A DNA stretch of 64,000 nt, taken from contig JAFISE010000084.1 in NCBI GenBank assembly GCA_022560025.1, positions 2,295 to 66,294 of the forward strand. Direction: 5' to 3'. The position numbers and the translations under genes are program-made. The notes beneath the pieces are model-generated. The model was not told the origin of the DNA and did not search any database. It saw nothing but the letters and a program-made list of their open reading frames with translations. The stretch comes from Stagonosporopsis chrysanthemi. Taxonomy: Eukaryota; Ascomycota; Dothideomycetes; Pleosporales; Didymellaceae. Shown here piece by piece: positions 37,318-49,226 of this stretch; position 1 is the first letter of the stretch, and each line of letters begins with the position of its first letter.

Positions 37318-38943
37318 ATGAGCTTCTGCGGAATCTTCCAAACTTCGTTGGCTGGTATAGAGTCTTCGCATTTGGCATCACCACGCAAAGAACAACCTCA
37401 GCCAGCATCTACCACCGGCACGTCTGAAAAGGTCTCAAGTCCACTTGTAAAGTTACCTTCAATCGAATGTGACTCTCAGGCTTCCTCCGAGGGACACCAA
37501 TCAGACAAGATCACGGGACCCGAGTCCCCAGGGCCGGCAAATGGTCTCGACAGTTCACCAAGACCGACCGCGATGCCAAGCCAATTCGAACACCATCACG
37601 AAGAATCGAAGGATAAGAAGATCACGATCTTTTTCTGCGCAGTCAAATACATCCGCCGGAAGTTCGCTTTCGGTAGAAGCAGAGCAAATGCGCAACCATC
37701 CTTACAGGATCCAGTGACCCACATAAAGGAACAGCATGCTGGTCCAAAGCACAGCTGTGTCGTTCCAATTTGTGGTGAAGTCAGTGTCTCAGAAGTCAGT
37801 GGTCAATCTGTCCTTCGACAGCACGCACAAGATCCCACTGAGAGGCCGACCGCTGTGGTGGACCCTGTCTGTCCTAGTGATGACGTCGATAGTCACACCA
37901 GCAGAAGATTTAGTGCTCTTCACATCCTCGGGGACTTCGAAGCCATTGGATCTTATCAATCTTCGAGGTTCATTCCCTACCCCAACCCCCGCCTTGGAAT
38001 TTCCCATGATAGTGATTCCGAAAGCGAAACTCTCCAGCAATACCTAGACAAGCGATCAGGTCATACGTATTTGCGACGAGCCGCGGCGTGTAGCCCTGTC
38101 ACTCTCAGTGTCAACAGTGAACCTGAAATCCACAGTTCCCATGACATCCGGCCAAATCGAGCCGCTGCGCCAAATCTCTGCAAGACACATGTCAGTCCAT
38201 GGGAAGTCAAACTGCGGCCAAACCCGTTTATCTTTGCGCATCTTCCAGTCACAGAAGTCTCGTTTCACGAGCCTCAACGGAATCTTCGAAGTAGCTCTCA
38301 AGAATGCTCTTTGAACTCGTTGGAGATCGCCTATGTGCCAAATCATATCATACCTTTACAAAACTCTGACGCCGATAATCATCGTACTGCTGGTGAATAC
38401 TTTCCAAAAGACGCGGGCGAGATCGCCCAAATCAAGGACATCTGCATGAAAACTGCGGAAAGTTCTTCAACTAGAAATCACATCAGTGCGAGGAGCATTG
38501 ATCCAGACATAGCCGCTTACAGAGCACTTGCAGAATGTAAAGCAGAATTGGGTGATTTGCTCCCCGAGGAGGACTCTAATAAGATTCAGGCCTCAAATTC
38601 TCAAGCTCTGAAACCCCACACGACCAGCGGCAAGTCCGAGCACAAGTGTCCAGCTTGCGACGCGGTGTTCAGAACCCGTGGGCTCTGTAACAAACACGTC
38701 AATCTTACGCACGACCGTCGTTTTGCATGCGGCTTATGCAGGTGGGAGTTCCACTTGAAAGCAGATCTCAGGAGACATCAAGCAACCGTGCACAATATTG
38801 ATATCGATACGACATGATTGGGAGGATGGAGATGTACGAATGATCTGTGTAAGACGCCAGAGAAGGTCTGGCCGCGGAAAGATAACTTCAAGAGGCATCT
38901 GGTGAGGTGTGAGAAGACCCTGGAGAATTTGACTGGAGCGTAG
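37318..38943 (+). CDS. C2H2 zinc-finger protein with a possible third finger behind an in-frame TGA
   Basis: The uninterrupted frame 37318-38817 gives 499 aa: a long Ser/Thr/Pro-rich disordered N-terminus with a short basic stretch, then two C2H2 fingers. Finger 1 begins CPACDAVFRTRGLCNKHVNLTH at about residue 444, and finger 2 is FACGLCRWEFHLKADLRRH, ending with VHNIDIDTT. It is probably a nuclear DNA-binding regulator. The TGA at 38815-38817 is followed in the same frame by 41 more codons. These contain WRCTNDLC, KVWPRKDNFKRH and LVRC, typical of the last finger in fungal C2H2 proteins, and end in TAG at 38941-38943. So the ancestral protein probably had three fingers and about 541 aa. Single exon. 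Confidence 0.7.
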
Positions 38944-39577
38944 AAAGACGTTTCCTTTCAAATTACTTGTTGTGACTGGGCATCTCTCAGGTCGGTTTCT
39001 ATGCCGCTCTAGACAGACACAAAGATCAGCAAAGTGCCATCCTTCCCCGCGCTTCTTCTACCAATATACTTTGTAATACGATGAAGGTGGTCTGGCAAAG
39101 CTTTGCACTAAATCTTTCAAATGCTCATCCCCCTCTACGATTCTCGAGGGTACTCTTGCCTATATTCGGTGTAGCTCTTAAGCATATATCTCCAATGCCA
39201 AGTTTTCAGTTCAAGCGAGCTCCCGCACATGTGGAGGACACGGCCATCCGCAGTTTTGTCACATTGTCCATCGCGTATTTGCTTTGCACCCAGATCTAGC
39301 TAACCCTGCTTCAATGCGCAAGCTCATTCGACTGGCTAAGCCGAAGCAGCTACGGGCAGCCAGAATCAGACTCCTCGCCTTCTGCAGTCTGGTGGTGCAA
39401 CGTCAAGGCTCTTATCTCCCTCCGATTAGCATTCTTCTTAGGTACGTCAGCGATCAGTATGATCTGCTTGATGATAACTTCAGTTTGAAGGCCAAATAAG
39501 TCACCCTTGGTTCGAGCTCTGTTGATGGGTTTGACCTAACAGTGCGTAGGCATTTGTCCCTCGAAGAGCTAACATTG

Positions 39578-39776
39578 ACGCTCAGAGGTCCAATCAAATC
39601 GAGTGGGGCCGTAACGATACACTGTTCTGCATGCTCGACGGTGAGCTGGAGGAAAACGAAGACGATGACGACTTGAGGTCGAAGCTGCAGAAGATGAGGT
39701 CGGTAGGGGCATCTTCCACATTATCGTCTACCCTGCCGGCAAGGAGGACGAGGGGGCCGATGGCCAGGATGAGTAA
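39578..39776 (+). pseudogene. Remnant of a small acidic protein gene
   Basis: One frame reads NQIEWGRNDTLFCMLDGELEE followed by an Asp-rich run and LRSKLQKM. The reading then has to change by one base to continue as GIFHIIVYPAGKEDEGADGQ to a TAA. The joined reading looks like the C-terminal part of a real protein, but the frame break and lack of a clear start suggest a remnant. A possible upstream exon around 39314-39430 (MRKLIRLAKPKQLR...) cannot be joined with confidence. The family is unknown. Confidence 0.3.
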
Positions 39777-40339
39777 TGTAACGGTGTAGAGAGAGAGAGA
39801 GAGGGGAGGACTGCGCTGCATTGACTATTGACGTGGGCTGAGCTGCTTATATGCCTGCCTATACACAAGCTATCCTAACTCGTGCTAGAGTAGGCCTGGG
39901 CAGAGCCCAACCGTTACAAGTAATTCAAAGGAAAACATTGTTTGGTATTTCAGTCTCGATCATAATCTAAGGGTCCGTTTCTGCTTCACGAGAGCTGAGC
40001 TGGTGGTAGTGGAATGTGATTGGCTCACGTTGATTTTGATCTACTGTACAAGCAACTATTCACAATAGTCTATGATAATGTTCTGGGATGACTGCTTCAA
40101 ACGCTCAATCTCCGGTGTAATACTGTCGCCATCCTGCCCAAATATTCGGATGGACCGTCCTTGTCGGATCGATGGCCTCCGCCCTGCCCGCATAGAACCT
40201 ACTCTTCATACTGTCTCTTGTTCCGAAAGTGACCCTTTCATTCTCTACTGCCGTCTGTTATGACCCGATCACAGATGGCGATGGTTGGACTGTAGCATGG
40301 CAGAACTCCACGACAAAAAAGGTAGTCGATGCGGTGAAC

Positions 40340-40837
40340 ATGAGCCCGAGCCCAAGCCCACTGCCAGAGCACACGCTACCAGAACACGAAGAGCGTACAT
40401 ACATTGACGTCGACGATGGTGGAGAAGATGAAGCCGAAGGGGAAGCTGACAATGACGTTGATGACGAGGCTGGCGACGAGGTCGGTGGTGAGAACCCCGA
40501 TGCCGCTGGCTCTATCTTACGTAGTGATGAATCATTCAAGGGCTTCTTCAGTGATGCTGAGGACTTGGATGACGGAGATGACGATGGCGGCGCAGGTTCA
40601 AATGCCACGCCTGGCGTGGATGTTGTGGACGACGACGACGCGGCGAACGACCAAGATCATGACGGTATTCCAGACTCAGGCGAAGATGCGTCTCATTCTA
40701 CACCCAGTATTATCACCACACCAAGGGAAGCTCAAGTCGGCGACAGCCTTCGACATGTCGGGGAAGGATATCGGACGGGTTGGGTACTTCTACCGATCTC
40801 ACCGGGCAAAAAGCAAGCAAACTCAGAAGTCAAATAA
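40340..40837 (+). CDS. Hypothetical very acidic low-complexity protein (165 aa)
   Basis: Starting at the in-frame ATG at 40340, the frame encodes a Ser/Pro N-terminus, then long Asp/Glu/Gly tracts (VDDGGEDEAEGEADNDVDDE...), a DQDHDGIPDSGED stretch and a basic tail ending QANSEVK. Nothing identifies a domain. The composition could be that of a disordered nuclear protein or of a chance frame, since the antisense reads as a Ser/Pro-rich frame of similar length. It is convergent with the GHKL-type gene. Confidence 0.3.
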   Translation: MSPSPSPLPEHTLPEHEERTYIDVDDGGEDEAEGEADNDVDDEAGDEVGGENPDAAGSILRSDESFKGFFSDAEDLDDGDDDGGAGSNATPGVDVVDDDDAANDQDHDGIPDSGEDASHSTPSIITTPREAQVGDSLRHVGEGYRTGWVLLPISPGKKQANSEVK

Positions 40838-40937
40838 CAATAAGGATCTAACGTGTAAACACAGCTTGATTAGGAGAGTCAAACCGAATCAATCCTCAAT
40901 CAAGACTAACTATCTATCCAAATGTACATACCTTGAC

Positions 40938-43900
40938 TCAGAACCGATAGGTCACAGTTTCGTCTTCAAGAGGCGAAGGCGAAGCCGTCTGAACAGAGGG
41001 ACTATGATAATTCGAGCTGCTGGCGAGAACAGCAGGCTTTTCATCCATGCCCTCCATAGACTCCCTTGACATTCTAATGCTGCAGATCATGCATTGCTCA
41101 CTTCCAGTGGTAAAGCGTCCGTGTGGAAATCGTCCGGGGTTAAGTTTGTTCCTGTTGATGTTAATGCATACCGGACAAGACCGTCTGACGGGTAGTGCGG
41201 GAGGAACACTCATTGAGTGGCCTCTGTAGAGGCTGTCGGCTACTGAACTATCTCTAGCGGGGCTGAAAATCATGCGTATACTATCAGTATATGGTCGGGA
41301 TTGATTGGCAAGATCATCGGACTTGTCCCTTGTAGGCTGGCCTGGAATCTCGAGTCGTGGAGTCTTCGACTGGCGTGACGGTGTTTCGGTCGGTCTCGGT
41401 TGTTTAGTTGCCCTCGTGGTCGGCTGATCTTGAAGCCTGACAACGAAGATATCTTCTCCTCTCGAGCTACGTACACGGTAGAAATCGCACTTGTTGGGGT
41501 AATCATCGCCTTCAGTCAAATACTGATGGTCGATCCGGACGCCTAGTTCTGCCAGATGGTCAGTATTTAAATTGTTGTGCCAATTGTAAAATCGTACTGT
41601 ATATCTCATCTACAGGTACGGCCTCAGGCAATAGCGGCACGCTATCTGCAGGACGACAATTCGTTTCCGCACTTGAATTCTGCCGAACCGTCGCCTCGTC
41701 ACTCTGGTCATCTACTGTTGATGTGGAACTAGGAGTCGGAATATAGTCGAGGTCAATGTCGCGGCGGTCTGGCTCAGCAGCTGGCAATACACTTCGGCTC
41801 AAGCCTCCAATAGTAGGACCTGCATCAGCCATATCTTCATCCTCGTTGGCACCATCAATGTTTTCGTCGTTGTCAACTTTGCAGAGTCAGCGAGGCTCTG
41901 ACTGTTTTGACATGAGCGCTTACCTATCAGAGATGCTGATGGCCTATCCGTCTCTGCTGGCAGAGAATCAAGACGTTGTACTTCTGGATTATCTTCACTA
42001 CGAGGAAACGTAGCTTCGGGACGGATTGATGCAAGCGCGCCTTCAACATCGCGTGAGACGATGGGGATGTATTGCTCATATGGGTCAAGGTCCTTGAAGA
42101 GCATACCATCACTGACAACAGTTGATTTGAAAGAAAAGGCTATACAATATCAGTAACCAATGGTGGTAGTGTTAAGGTAAACGCGTACCTTTTGCCATTT
42201 GACATTGCCTGCAATCAGCCTGGTGTAACACAATCTTGACGGGCTTGTCCTTATCCTGATATGAATCAACAGACTCCCATTTGATACGAAATTATCCTTT
42301 CCTTTCCGTCTGCGTGCAAACAATCGATCTCGGCATCTGTGTCAGGCGAGCCCTAGCAAAATCTCTCAGATCGTCTCCTTGGATTGAAAGTTCGCTGTGA
42401 TCATCCGAGGCCATTAATTGTGTAACCATGATGTCCCATAGCTTAAGAACGGCATGATCACACACAAAAGTTTCTGGTTCCTCAGTGCTGATGGCGTCGC
42501 AAGATCTGCGCTTGTGAGCGCCTGTCCAGATGAGCCATCTGTTATGGACTCGCCATTCGTTCATGAATAATCCAACATCAACATCCAGGGACTTTCCGTC
42601 AACAAACCGAATTTTCATGTTCTCTGTCGCCGGAGATACTTGTAGCACACATTCCAGCATCCCTTCATGTTAGTTGCAAACCTTGTGGCTGGGATTTCTA
42701 CAACACTTGCGTACTTGAAGCGTGTTAGAAGCTCCTCTTGTGGTGTGCGACAGAGACCAAAATTGCGCATGATGTCCCAAAGGTCCTGCGATATTGGGAC
42801 AGGTCTCATGTTCAGACTCTGCTCGATGACTTGTACATTCTGCGGTAGCCGTTAGCAGGTACGAGCAGGCAGGTGTAGTCTTACGTCTTTGCCCTTCGCT
42901 ACGTAGTAGAACGCATTTCGATCATCATTGTCACTTTTCATGGACAACATCTGTGCCCAAACTTTCTTAGCGGTATCCACCTTTAGGGTCTCTTGATGTG
43001 AGCTGAGCATGACGTCCCCGATCTTGTTCAGAGACTCAAGTATCAACTTAGTGTACTCCATGAGAACGGCCGAGTCATTCGACTTGTCTTCTCGTATTGC
43101 AGCCGCCCAGATCTCGGCGACTCTTTTTCCTTCTTCATTTGGTCCGGACATGGAAGTCCGGTCACGAGTTGTACTGCCAGTGAGAAAGTTATACCCGTAT
43201 CGGTACGGTTCGATGCTGGTGCCACCGGTTGGAAATATCAAGCCCTGTAAGTAGAGATGGTTCTGATAGGAGCCTTCGCGGATGATACAGCCCTTAGAGG
43301 TTCTTGTCATACCCGTAGGTGGATTGATGTCCAGAGCAACCTTCAATCATTTTCTGACCTCGTCAACGTGTATTCTCCTTCCTTTCGTAGCATCACCATT
43401 AATCTCGCGCGTCTTTCCCAGCGCGCCAACAACGACGCAGACATCTTCCCACGGGTGTGCTTCAGTAGTTCTTGGAAGACCATGAGACCTCTAACCATCT
43501 TATTCAGCTTCTCTTCAGCTATGCGCGAGAGCTTGCAAGCCAACTCGCGCTGCTGGTAAATGAAGTCCCACTTGAGGCCGGTGCTCTCGATGAAGAACTT
43601 GTAGCCTAAGCGGCGAAAGACTAACGCGGACAGCTTCATACCCTCACCAAATTGTCCAGTCTGTCCACCATCGGTGGACTTCGTCGTGCCACCCGTGCGA
43701 AGCGTGTGGCCCTGTAGAGTAGCATTGAAGTTTGCTATCTTCAGACCACCAACAATACTGTGCCCTTCTCGATCATACTCAAAGCTTATGAAACCGAGTA
43801 GCTCCGTGGTTCCAGGCTTGAACGCCTGAATGAGAATGAGACGCTCTTTCTCAGTGTACTTGGTGGTGAAATCTGACAGTTTCAGTCTGTGAGACCTCAT

Positions 43901-44158
43901 GATGCCGTCTCGCCTACGTAATGTCAGTCTGAGAACCGTGAGTGCATCGAAGTCGAACTACCAGTTCTAATAGGTCTCTCGAAAGGCCTCAGAGCCTCCC
44001 CACTTCGGGACATATGCGTTCGTATAGTTGAGGTACTTCGTTACGGTTTTACCACCTGCGAAGAGGTCTTCATCTTCGAAGACGCTCGGAGAGTAATCAT
44101 CTGTATCGGATTCGCTGCAATCGCTGAGGTTGACGACATGTACTGGGTGACGCGCCAT
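40938..44158 (-). pseudogene. GHKL-ATPase-like multi-exon gene interrupted by TAG and TAA
   Basis: A large minus-strand gene, apparently nuclear. The first exon (44158-43962) begins MARHPVHVVNLSD and reaches SEAFRETY-TAG-NW. The splice (GTAGTT donor, ACGTAG acceptor, 48 nt) joins NW to RDGI, recreating the Y-Q-N-W-x-D-x-I motif I associate with a fungal GHKL-type ATP-binding family, with TAG in place of the Gln codon. Exon 2 carries NFNATLQGHTL and a Gly-rich GQTGQFGEGMKLSALV loop typical of a GHKL lid. Later exons (introns 42884-42840 and 41923-41877, and one with donor GTACGC/acceptor TATAG near 42189-42138) reach a C-terminal region with CPVCI and CMIC pairs and end VTYRF at 40938. A TAA at 42294-42292 interrupts coding that clearly resumes (FRIKWESVDSYQDK...). 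Junctions near 43370 and 42670 are unresolved and may hide more damage. Confidence 0.6.
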
Positions 44159-44497
44159 ATCCTGGGGAGACGGACGGCGAAGCAAGATCTAATGTGGGAT
44201 GCGCAATGAGATGCAGCGGGAAGATATTACGTTTGATCAACCCAAACCAGAATGAGTAAGTGAACTAGACTTTAGACAGGTGATTCGGAACCGAATGTCT
44301 GAATAGATGCACCCCACTTCGAGACGCGTATCTCATGCTTGGCAGGTAAGCAAACGCGCACAGACAACTCACCAAAATTACCCGGCATCACGTGCATTTC
44401 TTTCACACTCTGGACTCTTCCGAAAAAATCCATTACTTCTCATCAATTTTGCGAATGTGGCGCCAAGATCTGAGGTTGCTAAGAGTCAAGCACATGT
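44159..44497. other. Short intergenic region
   Basis: No gene seen between the GHKL-type gene's start and the GH3 gene's end. Confidence 0.5.
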
Positions 44498-46912
44498 CTA
44501 AACTACGGTAACAGTACCGTTTGTCCTTAAATCCTTCGAGCTGGCACCAACGTGCACCAAGAAGTCACCCTTCTCCACCACATACTTCATCGTGCCGTTC
44601 CACAGACCCCACTTGCTCACATCAAGATCGATGGTCACATCTACTGTCTCACCAGCAGGAACGAGTACCTTCTTGAATCCCTTGAGCTCAATGTTCGGGA
44701 CAACAATACTCGCAATAAGATCCTGCACGTAAACCTGCACGACCTCTTTGCCGTCCCACTTTCCTTCATTGGTGACGCTCACTGTCGCTTGAATCTTTTC
44801 ATCGGCCGAGACCTCGGTCTTGCTGAGGCTCACGTTGGAGTAGGTGAAATTGGAGTACGACAATCCATAGCCGAATTCGTAAAGAGGCTGGGGGTTATTG
44901 AGGACATATTGGTGACCAAACTCCAGAGTCCCATTTGGCCAGATCTTTCCAGGCTCGGTGTAGCGCCCAGAGTTGAGGTGGTCGTAGTAGATGGGTAGCG
45001 TGCCGACATCGTATGGGAAAGAGACGGAGAGCTTGCCGGAGGGGTTGACATCGCCGAAGAGCACATCAGCGAGTGCGTGGCCGCCTTGTTCGCCGGGATA
45101 GAATTGCTGAACAAGAGCTGCAGCGTTCTCACTGATCCAGGGTTCTGTGATAGGCTTGCCTGAGCTGTAGACGACAATAGTAGGTTTACCGGTGGAGATG
45201 ATGGCTTGGACGAGAGGGCCCATGGCGCCCACAAGGCTGAGCGAGGCTACATCGACGTGCTCTCCGGTTGTAGCATTAAGACCTCGCCACAGCTCGAACT
45301 GATCGCGCGACCAGGTACCCACAAGGACAACAGCAACGTCGGCTGCTTCTGCAGCAGCAATGGCCTCAGAAAAGCCAGATTCGTCGGAGGACCAGCGCTC
45401 GCAGCCTTGCGCGAAAGTTACGGTACCGTTGGTTGCTTCCTGGATACCCTGAAGGGGGTTGACATTGGCGGGGTTCAGCGCTGCCTCCTTGACAACATAG
45501 TCACCGTAATTGGTGAAGTTGGCCATAGGTCCGATGACAGCAATATTGGCAGACTTGGACAGAGGAAGAGTCTGGTTCTTGTTCTCTAGCAGCACAACGG
45601 ACTCAGCGTCTAGCTTCCTTGAGAAAGCAACGCTCTCAGGCGTATGGATGACGTTTTTGGTCTCAGCTGCTGGCAGGGCGTTGTAAGGATGCTCGAAGAG
45701 ACCCAAAGCGAACTTGGCTTTGAGTTGGCGAGCGACTGCTCTATCAACTACCTCGATGTCGAGCTTGCCGTCTTCGACGAGCTGTGGGATGACCTCGAAG
45801 TTGTACGAGCCGCCTCCCATCTCGACATCATTGCCATTGGGAAGAGCATATAGAGTCACAGCCTCTTTGTCGATTGGCTTGTCCTCCGTTTTGCACTGGC
45901 AAAGCTTGAAAGTGCAGCAAAGACGATCTGTTGCACCGGCATCCGAGGTGATGAAGTACTCGTAGCCCCATTCCTCACGCAGGATGGTTTCTTGAAGCAG
46001 GTGATCTGCAATCGATGGGATACCGTCGTACGAATGGTAGGCTCCCATGATGCTGAAAGCGCCTCCATCGATAATAGTACGATGGAAAGATGGGAGCCAT
46101 GTAGTTCGCAGCTCACGTTCGCCGCCATGCACAGGTCCAGTGTTGATACCCTGTTCCGGCGCCGAGAATCCGGCAAAGTGCTTCACGGTGGCGGCAACAC
46201 CCTGGCTCTGAATACCTTTGACGTAGCTATATCCAAATTCTCCGCTGAGGTAGTGGTCCTCTCCGTAAGTCTCTTCCACTCTGCCGTAGCGCAGCTCACG
46301 CGCCAAGTCTACGACTGGAGCAAAGATCTGATTGATTCCAAGTGCCTGAGACCTTTTTGCAGGTTAGCTTATGTGTAATGGGGTTTGGATGAGCTTTACT
46401 CACTCTTTGCCGATGATGACGGCCATATCATGAATAGCCTCAGGATCCCACGAACATGCGTGCGCGATGGGGCTGTTGAATACGGTTGCGTTACCGATGA
46501 GCAGTCCATGGATACCTTCCGTCTGGACTAAAGCTGGGATACCTAAAGTGGTATTGTGCAGAATATAGTCCTGCGCTCTTTTGATTCCGCTTGCGACCCA
46601 TTGTTGTTCAACGGGATACCCAACATAGAATTGACCGCCACGCTTATCGAAGTTCCAGGCGATGCCGGTGGCGTTGTAAGCGTTCGTTGTTGTATTGATC
46701 CAATTCGAGATGTCACCTTGGATGAGTTGAGAAGTCTTTTCTTCTATGGTCATGCGCGAGAGCAGATCTGCAACTCGATCGTCGATGGAGGCATTGGGAT
46801 CTTTGTAAGTGGCATTGGTTGCAGCCTGTCTACGGACCAAATCCAAAGTATTGGCAGAAGCAGGCAGCAGCGACCCAATGAGCAAGGCTGCCTCGAGCGA
46901 AAGAAACTTCAT
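44498..46912 (-). CDS. Secreted glycoside hydrolase family 3 beta-glucosidase/xylosidase-type (787 aa)
   Basis: A secreted exo-acting retaining beta-glycosidase of family GH3. Two exons (46912-46404 and 46352-44498) flank a 51-nt intron; the junction restores MAVIIGKE-SQALG-INQIF. The start MKFLSLEAALLIGSLLPASA is a signal peptide and is followed by an LVRRQ site suitable for kexin-like cleavage. The catalytic (beta/alpha)8 domain includes VKHFAGFSAPEQGIN, GAYHSYDGIPS and the nucleophile Asp307 in ITSDAGATDR. The C-terminal GH3 domain has SVVLLENKNQTLPL, EGEQGGHALADVLFGDVNPSG-like motifs and a fibronectin-III-like end (GFKKVLVPAGE). Many N-x-S/T sites fit secretion. The specificity (beta-glucoside, xyloside or other) cannot be fixed from sequence. 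Confidence 0.93.
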
Positions 46913-47929
46913 CTTGAAGATTATGGAACTGATCGACGCGCCCTGGTACAATAACACTCGTGCACATATGATGTACACCTGTAGCTTTTATACTGGCGAC
47001 TCTTGCGTACTGACGATGTCATTTACCCGGACAACTGAGCAAGATAGACGTGCGGTTATTTCCCCGCATAATATGCATCTCATTTTGCCTTCATGGTACC
47101 GGGGTTATGGTCAGCAGGGTATGAAAGCATGCACTGGTACGAGCAGGAAGCGGGCTGCATTGCGGCGGTAAACGTTGCACCGAACAAAAATCAGGTTGGC
47201 GGGCGCAGTACAGTAACCGAGCGTTTGACCCCTCCATCTGCCAAGTCACATGTTGATAAGTCATTAAGGTAGTGACATCTGCATCACGCCTGTGTGTGAA
47301 AGCAAGATCGACGCTGTAGTGCTGTGAGATATTGTGAAGAGGGGTGATTGTAGGTAACATAGAGTGTGGTCTGTGATTGACGGAAGAAATGGTGGCTGCG
47401 CTAAGCCGCGCTACTGCCCACACTCAAGCCTCGCCAACGGTCTCTCCGCACTACAACCCCAGATTCTGAAGAGCAAGATTTGCAGATGCGCAGCCGCTAG
47501 ACTAAACCTTGCGGAAACTAGGGATCGAGTCCGGAGCATCACGGTCCGTTGACCAAGGGAGGAACGCGACCGCTTTGCGGACGTTCATCGGCGGTTCGAA
47601 TGACTTCGTTCCATCGTCCGCCTTGGTGGTGTCATGGTCACCTGTAGATGCTTGACGGAGAGCTATCGTAACGTGCCAGCTCATACCATTGATGATGAGC
47701 TCACTCATCACCATCAGCAGAGTCGAGATCAAAGTTGTGTGTAACTTTGAAGGGTTTGATATTATCTATGTACCTGCAGTAGTCTACACCAGCTCTCTGG
47801 CACGTGATAGTCCCATTCCTGATCCGAGGGTCCAATTGATCTACATGAAACGACCATTAAAATTATATCGCAAGTTCGTAATGCAAAATTCGTAAACATC
47901 AGTCATAAGGAGAAAATAGCTCAGAATCA
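46913..47929. other. Intergenic region
   Basis: About 1 kb holding the GH3 promoter and the 3' flank of the next minus-strand gene. No supported gene. Confidence 0.5.
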
Positions 47930-49226
47930 TCACAAGAAGAACAGTGTGGGTAGCAGAAACGACACCCACCACACCCGCTTATTGCCAGTAGCACCAAACG
48001 AGTTAGCAGCACCAGTCTGGACAGGTGGTGCAGGTGGTGGGCCGGTCGTCGTCTCTGCGGGAGCAGATGAGCTTGGTGATGCTGATGTTGACAGCGTGTA
48101 GCTGACAGAGGAGCCTACAGCCGGAGGTCTTGTGACGGTCGACGTTGCTTCTGGCGATGAGGTTGCAGAGGTGACCAACGATGAATCAATAGATGAAGTT
48201 TCCGCCGTACTAGATGATTGTGGACGAGTTTCACTCTGAAGAGTCGATTGTGCCGAAGAAGGTGCGACGCCGGATGCGCTTTCGCTGTATGTTGTGGAGG
48301 CCGAAGGAGAAGGAGTTGTGTCCACCAAAGAAGACGAGGACGCTGCGTTGGCGCTAGATGACGGTACGACTACCGGATTTGTTGCGGAGGGTGACACGGG
48401 TGACAAGACCGAGGTTTCCAACGAAATTGTTGGCAGAGGTAGGGAAGAGACGTATGTCGAGCTAGGTAGAAGGGATGACGGCGACTCTGGCGCCAGACTG
48501 GTTGGTTCACCAGTCTGCGAGCTCACGAATGAACTTGGCGTCGAGACAAAGGTTGAGGTCTGAAGCGGTGGTACTGGAACAACAACGGTCGTCGATAGCA
48601 ATTGACCTGAGCTCTCAGAACTCAAAGGCAAAGGAATAACTACAGTGTACGAAGGTCCTAACCAGGTTGAGAGGCCTAGGCTGCTGGGAATATAGGGTAT
48701 GGCTTGAGTGTAGGATGGCGGCAGCCATGTTGACGCGATCGAAACGACGCCGACGAAAGTGGGGTATGCCGACATCGATGCACGCGAAGCCGGTTCTGTG
48801 GCCACATGTACCAACGAAAAGTACCCCGAGGAGCTATTTATGGACGTGTAGCCAGTAGGAACTGATACCGGAGGGTAGAAGGGCGCAGTCTCCGTCTCGC
48901 ATGGCTCAGAAGAAGCTGAAGTTGGAGGCGGGGGCGGCAGGCTCGAAATTGTCTCGCATGGCTCTTGTTCAGACGGCGATAATGTTGGCAACGGAACAGC
49001 TGCTGGGGCGGTATAATGTGTCTCGATAAATGACGATGAATATGGTCCTTGGCCCCAGTGTGGGTTTGGAACAATGGGCACAGCCGCTGGTAAAGGTCAG
49101 TCTGGAGGTTTCCTTTGGGAACGAATGTCACGTACTGTTGGTGTAATTCGACTTGGATGGTGGTATGTGAGCAAGGACACTCGTTGACAAAGCTGCCAAT
49201 GTCCAGACTGACGTTGTGCGTGCCAT
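47930..49226 (-). CDS. GPI-anchored Ser/Thr/Pro-rich cell-wall protein (415 aa)
   Basis: Two exons (49226-49136 and 49086-47930, 49-nt intron with GTACGT donor) close in frame. The first exon encodes a clean signal peptide MARTTSVWTLAALSTSVLA. The mature part is a mucin-like Ser/Thr/Pro/Val sequence with few other residues and two Cys (each in EPCET), typical of heavily O-mannosylated wall proteins. An internal near-duplication reads STWLPPSYTQAIPYIP and STWLGPSYTVVIPLPL. The C-terminus has a small-residue site (GAANSFGATGN) followed by a short basic spacer and the hydrophobic tail VWWVSFLLPTLFFL, the pattern of a GPI-anchor signal. I see no enzymatic domain. It is likely a structural or adhesive wall protein. 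Confidence 0.85.

Noticed and set aside
7052..43969. Reassignment of TAG to Gln in this organism
   Set aside because: Other genes in the window (the Cys/His protein, DUF2237 and desaturase genes) end naturally in TAG.
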